A stretch of DNA of 32,654 nucleotides from Defluviicoccus sp. (GTDB lineage Bacteria > Pseudomonadota > Alphaproteobacteria > MPNO01): the NCBI GenBank assembly GCA_022826125.1, contig JAJDVM010000187.1, forward strand, positions 1 to 32,654, written 5' to 3'. The position numbers and the translations under genes are program-made. Every line of letters begins with the position of its first letter. Position 1 is the stretch's first letter. The notes beneath the pieces were generated by a model that was not told the origin of the DNA, ran no database searches, and worked only from the letters and a program-made list of their open reading frames with translations. This document shows positions 1 to 6,406 of this stretch, one piece after another.

Positions 1-82
1 GCTTTTTCGAAACGGTGACGAACACCTCTTCGGCGTCCGCCAGGGGGATGCTGCCGCAAAGGTGGATTTCGCGCCCACTCAA
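1..82 (-). CDS. Partial N-terminus, methionine-synthase/UroD-like family protein
   Basis: This is the 5' end of a gene running off the left edge; only about 27 codons are present. Reading the minus strand from a TTG at 82-80 gives a short hydrophilic start followed by IHLCGSIPLADAEEVF. That resembles the N-terminus of a cobalamin-independent methionine synthase-like family, where a 'hLvGSIPLdsAEEVF' opening is usual, but this is recalled by eye from a short match. A purine-rich GGGGGA lies about 8 bases upstream of the TTG, which supports this start, and an in-frame TAA further upstream excludes a much longer protein. It is divergent from the sulfatase at 234, so the 83-233 gap may serve both directions. 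The function is not established from this fragment. Confidence 0.55.
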   Translation of the reverse strand, partial: MSGREIHLCGSIPLADAEEVFVTVSKK

Positions 83-177
83 GACAGGATTCCCCCGTTA
101 TTGCCGTTACCTTCGATCTTGAGGGAAAGGCGGAAGCCGGACAAGTAGAGGAGAGCAGGGAACCTTTCCGGAAGTTC

Positions 178-194
178 GTTGCATAAGCAACTAA
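178..194 (+). promoter_or_regulatory. Candidate MarR operator upstream of sulfatase 1
   Basis: The sequence GTTGCATAAGCAACTAA contains a perfect dyad, GTTGC-ATAA-GCAAC. It lies about 40 bases before the sulfatase 1 start. The same pattern, GTTG-N6-CAACTAA, recurs at 3189-3205 ahead of the transporter operon. A MarR regulator is encoded in the operon just downstream, and MarR proteins commonly bind short dyads of this kind. The assignment to that regulator is inference. Confidence 0.5.
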
Positions 195-216
195 TATGCG
201 TCATTTTGCACATATT
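193..216 (+). promoter_or_regulatory. Second dyad overlapping the operator region
   Basis: AATATG (193-198) and CATATT (211-216) form perfect 6-base arms around a 12-base spacer in an AT-rich patch of an otherwise GC-rich window. The left arm overlaps the end of the GTTG-N6-CAAC dyad. It could be part of the promoter or a second regulator site. No equivalent is visible at the 3189 site. Confidence 0.3.
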
Positions 217-233
217 CGCCCGGGAACCCAGTC

Positions 234-1766
234 GTGCCGCGTTCGCCCAACATCCTGCTCATCACCTCGGACCAACACCGCTGGGATTGTTTCGGATTCG
301 AAGGGCGCCGCATCGGGACACCCTGGCTGGACCGGATGGCCGAAGCCGGAACGCGGTTTTCCGCCGCGATCACGCCCAACCTGGTCTGCCAGCCGGCGCG
401 CGCGTCGATCCTTACCGGCATGTTGCCGCTGACCCACGGCGCCTACGACAACTTCGTCGACCTCGACGCGCGCACCGCCGAACGGGGCTGGGCAAGGCGC
501 CTGTCCGATGCCGGTTATTTCAGCAAGTTCATCGGCAAGGGCCACTTCGGCGAGGATCCGGCGGCAACGCCTTACGGCGCGCCGGAGAGCCGGGAGCAAT
601 CGGCCGGCTTTCCGGAGGACTGGTCGGGGCCTTATATGGGCTTCGACGAAGTCGAGCTGATGATCCTCGGCCACTGGCACGAATTCCTTCCCTGCGAGAG
701 ACCGCCGCGCGGCCAGCATTTCGAGCGCTGGTTCTGGAACCGGGGCGGCGACGGCGAGGCGTGGTCGCTATGGGCGCAGGATTTCGGACCCGCCCCCGAG
801 GCGGCGCAGACCTGGTTTTCGAAGCTCCCCGATCTCTGGCATTCGACGACCTGGGTTACCGATCGGACCCTCGCTTTCCTCGACGGTTGCGATGCGGAAA
901 AGCCGTTCTGCCTCTGGGTCTCCTACCCGGACCCACATCACCCGTTCGACTGTCCGGAGCCGTGGAGCCGGGTTCACTCGGCGGACGATGTGGACATCTC
1001 CCGGACCCATGCGCGGGATCTCGACCGACGGCCGTGGTGGCACCGCGCCGCGCTGGAAAACGAACCGCAGGCGCGCAGCGAACAATCGCGCATCCTGCGC
1101 CGGGAGTACAGCCGGATCGAACCGCAGACGGACCGCCAGCTCGCCCAGATGACAGCCAACTACTACGGCGAAATCGCGTTCATCGATCATGGGGTCGGCC
1201 GCATACTGGGACGGCTGGACACGCTCGGCCTCGCCGACGACACGCTCATTCTGTTCACCGCCGACCACGGCGAACTGCTGGGCGATCACGGCCTCTATCT
1301 CAAGGGGCCGACACCGTACGAAGGGCTGCTCAGGGTGGGGCTGATCGCGAAGGGGCCGGGCGTGGCGGCCGGGCGCGTGGTGGCGGACCCGGTCTCCACC
1401 GTCGACCTCGCCGCGACGTTTTACGACTATGCCGGGATCGATTGCCCGGACGACATCCAGAGCCGGTCGCTCAAGCCGCTGCTCGTCGGTCGCGATAGCC
1501 GGGACGTCGCCTACAGCGAGTGGAACCTGCATCCCAGCCGCGCCGGCGTCGAGCTTCAGCTTCGGACGGTGCGAACCGGGAATGCCAAGCTGACGGTGGA
1601 CCTGCTGTCCGGCGTGGGCGAGATGTACGACCTCGAGAACGATCCGGACGAGATGGAAAACCTTTTCGACGATGCCGGCCGCCAAGGTCTTCGTCGCGAG
1701 TTAACCGACATGATTCGAGCCCGGCCCGGTACCATCCTTTCCCGCTTCCCCGAGCATCGGGAATAG
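234..1766 (+). CDS. Type I sulfatase, cytoplasmic (sulfatase 1)
   Basis: This 510-residue enzyme of the formylglycine-dependent sulfatase/alkaline phosphatase superfamily should hydrolyse a sulfate ester (some relatives act on phosphonate or phosphate monoesters). The N-terminal strand NILLITSDQHRWD carries the first metal ligand, D13. The maturation motif CQPAR is at residues 52-56, with C52 the residue converted to formylglycine. A second metal motif, TADHGE, has D344-H345. There is no signal peptide, so it should act in the cytoplasm and its substrate must be imported. Translation starts at a GTG with a weak purine stretch (GGGAA) about 7 bases upstream; no ATG near the conserved N-terminus fits. 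The MarR gene follows after 6 bases. The substrate cannot be read from the sequence. The maturation enzyme (FGE) is not in the window. Confidence 0.9.
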   Translation: MPRSPNILLITSDQHRWDCFGFEGRRIGTPWLDRMAEAGTRFSAAITPNLVCQPARASILTGMLPLTHGAYDNFVDLDARTAERGWARRLSDAGYFSKFIGKGHFGEDPAATPYGAPESREQSAGFPEDWSGPYMGFDEVELMILGHWHEFLPCERPPRGQHFERWFWNRGGDGEAWSLWAQDFGPAPEAAQTWFSKLPDLWHSTTWVTDRTLAFLDGCDAEKPFCLWVSYPDPHHPFDCPEPWSRVHSADDVDISRTHARDLDRRPWWHRAALENEPQARSEQSRILRREYSRIEPQTDRQLAQMTANYYGEIAFIDHGVGRILGRLDTLGLADDTLILFTADHGELLGDHGLYLKGPTPYEGLLRVGLIAKGPGVAAGRVVADPVSTVDLAATFYDYAGIDCPDDIQSRSLKPLLVGRDSRDVAYSEWNLHPSRAGVELQLRTVRTGNAKLTVDLLSGVGEMYDLENDPDEMENLFDDAGRQGLRRELTDMIRARPGTILSRFPEHRE

Positions 1767-1772
1767 ACGGGC

Positions 1773-2255
1773 ATGACGAACCCGAAAGATGCGCTCGACG
1801 CATCCCATTTCGATCTGAACCGGATCGCCGGCTACAGGCTTTCCGCCTTGTCGAATCGCCTGACGCTCTGGTCCGCGCGGGTCTATCGGCGGGAGTTCGG
1901 GGTGAGCTCGCTGGAATGGCGGGTACTCGCGAGCCTCGCCGCGCTGGGCCCCGCCACGGCGCGCGATGTCGCCGAGTTCGCGGTGCTCGACAAGAGCAAT
2001 GTCAGCCGGGCCGTTCATCGGCTGACCCATCGCGGGTGTATCGAACAAAGCGGCCACCCCGTCGACGGTCGAAGCAGAATCCTGACTCTCACCGAGGAGG
2101 GTCGAATATTGCACGGCAAGATTTCCGCGCACTCCCGCCAGCGGGACAAGGACTTGTTTCGCGGCTTCACGGAATCCGAGCGCGAGAGCTTCGCGGCGTT
2201 TCTGACCAGGCTGGACGAGCGCGCCCGGCTGCTCCTCCGGGCTACCGAGAAATAG
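1773..2255 (+). CDS. MarR-family transcriptional regulator
   Basis: This 160-residue protein has the usual MarR length and layout. A helical N-terminal dimerisation segment (about residues 13-40) is followed by a winged helix-turn-helix. The segment SSLEWRVLASLAALGPAT leads into the recognition region LDKSNVSRAVHRL, and the wing contains the family pattern DGRSRILTLTEEGR. A C-terminal dimerisation helix closes it. Family members are small-molecule-responsive repressors, often of nearby catabolic genes. It sits in an operon between sulfatase 1 (6-base gap) and the metallo-hydrolase (7-base gap). Candidate targets are the two GTTG-N6-CAACTAA dyads at 178 and 3189, which would give autoregulation plus control of the TTT operon. 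The ligand is unknown; a substrate or desulfated product of the pathway is plausible. Confidence 0.9.
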   Translation: MTNPKDALDASHFDLNRIAGYRLSALSNRLTLWSARVYRREFGVSSLEWRVLASLAALGPATARDVAEFAVLDKSNVSRAVHRLTHRGCIEQSGHPVDGRSRILTLTEEGRILHGKISAHSRQRDKDLFRGFTESERESFAAFLTRLDERARLLLRATEK

Positions 2256-2262
2256 GCGCTTC

Positions 2263-3150
2263 ATGAAGATCGTCCTCCTGGGCACGGGCACGCCGGCGCC
2301 GTCACTGGAGCGCGCCAGCTCCAGCTATCTTGTCGATTGCGGCGAGAGCGTCGTCCTGTTCGACTTCGGACCGGGCGCCTACCACCGGATGATGGAGGCG
2401 GGATACCGGGCGACCGATATCACCGACCTCGCGTTTTCCCATCTTCACTACGACCATTGTCTCGACTACGCGCGGCTGGTGATGACGCGCTGGGACCAGG
2501 GCGCGGGGCAGATCCCCGAACTCAACGTCTACGGCCCGCCGAACACCGCGCGCATGACCCGGCTCCTGTTCTCCGCGGACGGCGTGTTCGGACCGGATAT
2601 CGAAGCACGGACGACGCTTGAGCCCAGCGTGCAGGTCTATGAGTCGCGCGGCGGCACCCGCCCCCGGAAACCTCCCGAACCCGTCGTGCGGGAGATCGCA
2701 AGCGGCGATACCGTCGAAGGGAACGGCTGGACGCTCAAGACCGTCAGCGTCCCGCATGCCCAACCGGTGCTGGAATGCCTCGGCTTTCGGCTCGATGCAC
2801 GGGGCCGCACTTTCGCCTATTCGGGCGACGCGGGTCCGTCCGCCGCCTTCGCACGGCTTGCGGCGGGATCGGACGTGCTGGTTCACATGACCTATCAGAT
2901 CTCGGGCACCGCGCCGGGCCCCGAATGGACGCGGGGCGCCGCCGGACATCTGGAGGCCGCGCGGGTCGCGGCGGATGCAAAAGTCCGAACCCTGGTGGTG
3001 AGCCACGTCTCCAACCAGATGGACGTGCCCGGCGTGCGCGAGCGCCTTATCTCGGAGATGTCGGAGGTCTTCGACGGCAACATCGTCTGGGGCGAGGATC
3101 TCATGCAGGTCCCGGTCGGCGATCCCAAGGCCGAGCGGCACACGGGCTAG
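2263..3150 (+). CDS. Metallo-beta-lactamase-fold hydrolase, AtsA/RNase Z-like
   Basis: This 295-residue protein opens with the RNase Z-like segment LLGTGTPAPSLERASSSYLV. It has the zinc-binding motif H60-L-H62-Y-D64-H65, with later candidate ligands in SVPHAQP, YSGDAGPS and VVSHVSN. The opening resembles the subgroup of the MBL fold that includes the Pseudoalteromonas arylsulfatase AtsA, so it could be a third, zinc-dependent sulfatase. Related proteins also include cyclic phosphodiesterases and other esterases, so the reaction stays open. It has no signal peptide and is predicted cytoplasmic. It is the third gene after sulfatase 1 and marR, with a 7-base gap from marR. About 86 bases then separate it from the TctC gene, and that gap carries the second copy of the operator-like dyad. 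Confidence 0.82.
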   Translation: MKIVLLGTGTPAPSLERASSSYLVDCGESVVLFDFGPGAYHRMMEAGYRATDITDLAFSHLHYDHCLDYARLVMTRWDQGAGQIPELNVYGPPNTARMTRLLFSADGVFGPDIEARTTLEPSVQVYESRGGTRPRKPPEPVVREIASGDTVEGNGWTLKTVSVPHAQPVLECLGFRLDARGRTFAYSGDAGPSAAFARLAAGSDVLVHMTYQISGTAPGPEWTRGAAGHLEAARVAADAKVRTLVVSHVSNQMDVPGVRERLISEMSEVFDGNIVWGEDLMQVPVGDPKAERHTG

Positions 3151-3188
3151 ACGCCGCGCGTTGCCCGGAGGCGTGTGCGGATGATAAG

Positions 3189-3205
3189 GTTGCCATGACA
3201 ACTAA
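3189..3205 (+). promoter_or_regulatory. Candidate MarR operator upstream of the TTT operon
   Basis: GTTGCCATGACAACTAA matches the 178-194 element as GTTGC-N5-CAACTAA in identical spacing, although the five central bases all differ. It lies 31 bases before the TctC start, between the metallo-hydrolase gene and the AGGAGG ribosome binding site at 3225-3230. A TTGCCC at 3161-3166 might be a -35 element placed just upstream, but no convincing -10 is visible. Confidence 0.5.
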
Positions 3206-3236
3206 ATCGGGCGAACGCTCGAGCAGGAGGCAGAAA

Positions 3237-4199
3237 ATGACGTTCAAGTCCTTTGGCAATTGCGTAGCCGCGGCCGGGATCGCCGGCGCGCTCGCTCTGG
3301 GCGCCGGACCGGCAGCCGCCGCGTGGAAGCCCGCGGGTCCCATCAACCTGATGATCGCCTTCGCCGCAGGCGGCGGCGCCGACACCCAGGCGCGGCTGAT
3401 CGCGACCGAGCTGGAGAAGACCAAGGGTTGGAAGATCATCCCGCAGAACGTCACCGGCAAGGGCGGGGCGGTGATGGCACGCAAGCTGAAGACCCAGCCC
3501 AGCGACGGGCTCACCATCGGCATCGCGGTCACCGAAACCTTCGGTTACAACATGCTCGCCGTGAAGAAGGCGGGCTATTCGGCGGACGATTTCACCTACG
3601 TCACCACCACGGCGGGCTCGCAGATGGGGATCGTCGCGAAGACGAGCCGCGGCTGGAAGACGATCCAAGACGTCATCGCTGCGGCGAAGGCAGGCAAGAC
3701 CGTAAAGCTCGGCGCGATGAGCGCGAAGCTTGCCGACATCGCATACACGATCCAGCAGAAATACGGCGTCAAGTTCAACACCGTCGTGTTCCGGGGCGGC
3801 CGCAAGGTCCTGAACGCGATCACTGCCGGCGATGTCGACGTCGGCTGGGTCGCCGGCATCCAGGCCAAGGGAGTCCGCGCGGGCGACCTCGTCAACCTGA
3901 TGTCCGGCGAGACGACCCGGCTCAAGATATCTCCGGACGTACCGACGCTTGCCGAACTCGGCATTCCCTACGACGCGGGCGCCAAATTCCTGATCGTTGC
4001 TCCGAAGGGCATTCCCGCGGACGCCCGCAACGGGATCGCCGACGCAATCGCCTCGGTGCTCAACGACAAGTCCACCAAGGCGGCGAAGTTCGTGCAACGC
4101 GCCTTCGGCGGGCCGCAGCTGATTTCCGGGGCGGCGCTCGAGAAACTGATCGCCAACGGCATCGCGAACTCCAAGACGCTGATGGCGGCCACCCAATAG
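3237..4199 (+). CDS. TctC-type periplasmic substrate-binding protein (TTT family)
   Basis: This 320-residue extracytoplasmic receptor of the tripartite tricarboxylate transporter family (Bug/TctC) would capture a carboxylated or otherwise anionic solute and deliver it to TctA/TctB. The start is the ATG at 3237, because AGGAGG lies 6 bases upstream and the next residues form a signal peptide: a charged start, a hydrophobic core at about residues 9-22, and an AAA cleavage region near residue 28. The mature part has the expected layout, including INLMIAFAAGGGADTQAR near the start, a central GDVDVGW and a late PTLAELGI. There is no lipobox. It is the first gene of the operon tctC-tctB-tctA-sulfatase 2. 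The ligand is not predictable; the flanking sulfatases suggest a sulfate ester. Confidence 0.93.
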   Translation: MTFKSFGNCVAAAGIAGALALGAGPAAAAWKPAGPINLMIAFAAGGGADTQARLIATELEKTKGWKIIPQNVTGKGGAVMARKLKTQPSDGLTIGIAVTETFGYNMLAVKKAGYSADDFTYVTTTAGSQMGIVAKTSRGWKTIQDVIAAAKAGKTVKLGAMSAKLADIAYTIQQKYGVKFNTVVFRGGRKVLNAITAGDVDVGWVAGIQAKGVRAGDLVNLMSGETTRLKISPDVPTLAELGIPYDAGAKFLIVAPKGIPADARNGIADAIASVLNDKSTKAAKFVQRAFGGPQLISGAALEKLIANGIANSKTLMAATQ

Positions 4200-4206
4200 G
4201 CGAGCG

Positions 4207-4232
4207 CCCCGGGGCCGGTTCCGGCCGCGGGG
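4207..4232 (+). promoter_or_regulatory. Intercistronic stem-loop covering the tctB Shine-Dalgarno
   Basis: In the 39-base tctC-tctB gap, GGCCGG (4213-4218) can pair with CCGGCC (4221-4226), and CCCC (4207-4210) with GGGG (4229-4232). The outer GGGG is also the likely tctB ribosome binding site, about 6 bases before its ATG. No T-tract follows, so this is not a terminator. It may protect the tctC mRNA 3' end and lower tctB/tctA translation relative to the binding protein. Confidence 0.45.
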
Positions 4233-4238
4233 ACCGCA

Positions 4239-4808
4239 ATGCGTATCGATCCCTGGTCGCTAGGCGTCGCGGCGGTCTTCGCCGCGTTCGCCCTCCTGAC
4301 CCTGGGGGTATGGATTCCCGCCGACGTCGAAAGCGGCGTCGTCGAGACGTTCAGGCGGCGTATCGTCATCGGCGATGCCATGGCGCCCACCGCGGTCGCC
4401 GCGGGCATGATCGCAGCGGCGGTCCTGCTCGCCGTGTCGACGGTTCTCGGGCGCCGGCGCGAGGAGGCAGCGCCGGACCGGCAAAGCGCTCTGTTCGTCG
4501 TCCGTTTCGCGGCGGTGATTGCCGCGGCCCTCGTTCTGATGAGCCATACGGGACCGTTGGTCGTCGATGCGATCAACGGGCTGGGCGGCGCCATCGGAAG
4601 CTATCGTGAGCTGCGCGACACCGTCCCCTACAAGTATCTCGGCTACCTGATCGGCGGCGCGGTGCTGGTGGGAGGCACCATCGCCCTCGTCGAGCAGCGG
4701 TTGACGCGCGGCGCCGCGTTCGCGGGCATCCTCGCCGCGGCGGTGCTCGCCGCGCTCTACGACCTGCCTTTCGATGACCTTCTGTTGCCGCCCAACGGCG
4801 ACCAGTGA
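4239..4808 (+). CDS. TctB-type small membrane subunit (TTT family)
   Basis: This 189-residue protein is mostly hydrophobic. It has about four predicted membrane segments, near residues 8-27, 50-67, 88-104 and 130-150, plus a further hydrophobic stretch near 160-178. This size and topology fit TctB, the small, poorly conserved membrane component of TTT transporters. Sequence conservation in the family is low, so the assignment leans on its position between tctC and tctA. A GGGGA Shine-Dalgarno lies about 6 bases before the ATG, inside a stem-loop. Its TGA overlaps the tctA ATG, so the two subunits are translationally coupled. Confidence 0.85.
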   Translation: MRIDPWSLGVAAVFAAFALLTLGVWIPADVESGVVETFRRRIVIGDAMAPTAVAAGMIAAAVLLAVSTVLGRRREEAAPDRQSALFVVRFAAVIAAALVLMSHTGPLVVDAINGLGGAIGSYRELRDTVPYKYLGYLIGGAVLVGGTIALVEQRLTRGAAFAGILAAAVLAALYDLPFDDLLLPPNGDQ

Positions 4809-6406
4809 TGGGCGTTCTCGATCACGTCTGGCTCGGGGTCGTGGCGGTGTTCACCGAAGCTCCGGTGGCCACCGTTTTCGGCCTGCCGATCTCGATTACC
4901 GTCGTCATGGTCGTCCTCGGTTTCCTCGGCGGCATCGTGGTCGGCGCGACGCCCGGCCTCGGCGGGCCGTTCGCCATGGCGATCTCGCTGCCGATCCTGA
5001 TCACCATCTTCGGCTTCAACCCCGACGCCCTGCTGCCGGTCCTCGGGTTCCTGATCGGCATCATGAAGGGGGCAACGGTCGGCGGCGCGGTGCCGGCGAT
5101 CCTGTTCAATACGCCGGGGACGCCGGATTCCCTGATGACCACGCTCGACGGGTTTCCCATGACCCGCAAGGGCGAGGCGGGCAAGGCGCTCCGCATCGCG
5201 CATTTTTCCTCCGCTTCCGGCGACACCTTCTCGGACCTCATCCTGTTCACATGCGCACCCTTCCTCGCCATCGCGGTCGAATCCCATCTCGATTTCCCGG
5301 AGAAGGCGGCGCTGATCATCCTGTCGCTCGCCTTCATCTCGGCTGTGGTGGGGGATTCGGTATGGAAGGGAGTGCTCGCCGCGCTGTTCGGCATGTTCTT
5401 CGCCTTCATCGGCACCGGCGAGGACCACCATCCGCGCCTTTCGCTCGGGTCGGACGCGCTGGCGGGCGGCCTGCCGCTGATCAGCGTGGTGCTCGGCGTG
5501 CTGATCGTCGGCGAGGTGTTCCGCGCGCTCGAGGAGATGTGGCGCGAAAAACGCGCGACCGACGCGATCGCGGCACCCACGGCATCGGGGGAGAACCGCC
5601 TCCGGCTGCGCGACATAAGGCGCATCGCACCGTTCGTGGGGATGTCGGCCGGGATAGGCACCATGGTGGGTGCCCTGCCCGGCATCGGCTCGACCCTCGC
5701 GGCGACGCTCGGCTACGCCACGGGACGCAGGCTGCACAAAGGCGCTGTCCGGTTCGGAGACGGCGCGCCGGAAGGCGTCGCGGCGACCGAAGCGGCCAAC
5801 AGCGCGGTGTCGGGCGCCAACCTGATCCCGGTACTGTCGCTGGGCATCCCGGGCAACGTCGCCGCGGTGTTCATCATCCTCGCGACGGAGACCATCAGCG
5901 GCTTCAATCCCGGCCCGGCGGTGTTCCGGCTGACCCCGGACCAGATCAACAGCGAGATGGTCGTCGCCTTCGGCCTGTTCACGACGATGGTCCTCGCCAA
6001 TTTGCTCAACTGGACGGTGGGCGGGGCGTTCATGCGCTCGATGGGAGTCATGGTGCGCATTCCGAAGCAACGCCTGCTGCCGATCGTATTGCTGCTGACG
6101 CTGACGGCGATCTATGCGCAGCGCCCCGAGATGCTGTCGATCTACACCACGCTGTTCTTCGGGTTCGTGGGCTACGTCCTGCGGAAGCTGCACTTTTCGG
6201 TGCTGCCCTTCGTGATCGCCTTCATCCTCGCCAACAATCTGGAGGAAGCGGTGCGCCAGGCGTTCTCCGCGACGGGAGCCGATCCGTGGTTCCTGTTCTC
6301 CAGCCCGATCTCGATCGCCTTCATGGCGCTGGCGGCGTTCGTCGTCGTCTTCTTCGCCCGCGGCCGCGGCGGAGAGAAGAGTAAAGGAACCCCGCAAGAT
6401 GAATGA
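4808..6406 (+). CDS. TctA-type large membrane permease (TTT family)
   Basis: This 532-residue permease is the large integral membrane subunit of the TTT transporter, with about 10-12 hydrophobic segments. Two family signatures are clear. The first is GATPGLGGPFAMAISLPI in the N-terminal half. The second is GALPGIGSTLAATLGY, followed by GAPEGVAATEAANSA and IPVLSLGIPGN in the central half. The ATG at 4808 shares bases with the tctB stop (TGATG); a GTG one codon upstream is possible but less likely. The sulfatase 2 start overlaps its 3' end by 8 bases, which ties import directly to desulfation. Transport is presumably driven by an ion gradient, as in the family. Confidence 0.95.
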   Translation: MGVLDHVWLGVVAVFTEAPVATVFGLPISITVVMVVLGFLGGIVVGATPGLGGPFAMAISLPILITIFGFNPDALLPVLGFLIGIMKGATVGGAVPAILFNTPGTPDSLMTTLDGFPMTRKGEAGKALRIAHFSSASGDTFSDLILFTCAPFLAIAVESHLDFPEKAALIILSLAFISAVVGDSVWKGVLAALFGMFFAFIGTGEDHHPRLSLGSDALAGGLPLISVVLGVLIVGEVFRALEEMWREKRATDAIAAPTASGENRLRLRDIRRIAPFVGMSAGIGTMVGALPGIGSTLAATLGYATGRRLHKGAVRFGDGAPEGVAATEAANSAVSGANLIPVLSLGIPGNVAAVFIILATETISGFNPGPAVFRLTPDQINSEMVVAFGLFTTMVLANLLNWTVGGAFMRSMGVMVRIPKQRLLPIVLLLTLTAIYAQRPEMLSIYTTLFFGFVGYVLRKLHFSVLPFVIAFILANNLEEAVRQAFSATGADPWFLFSSPISIAFMALAAFVVVFFARGRGGEKSKGTPQDE

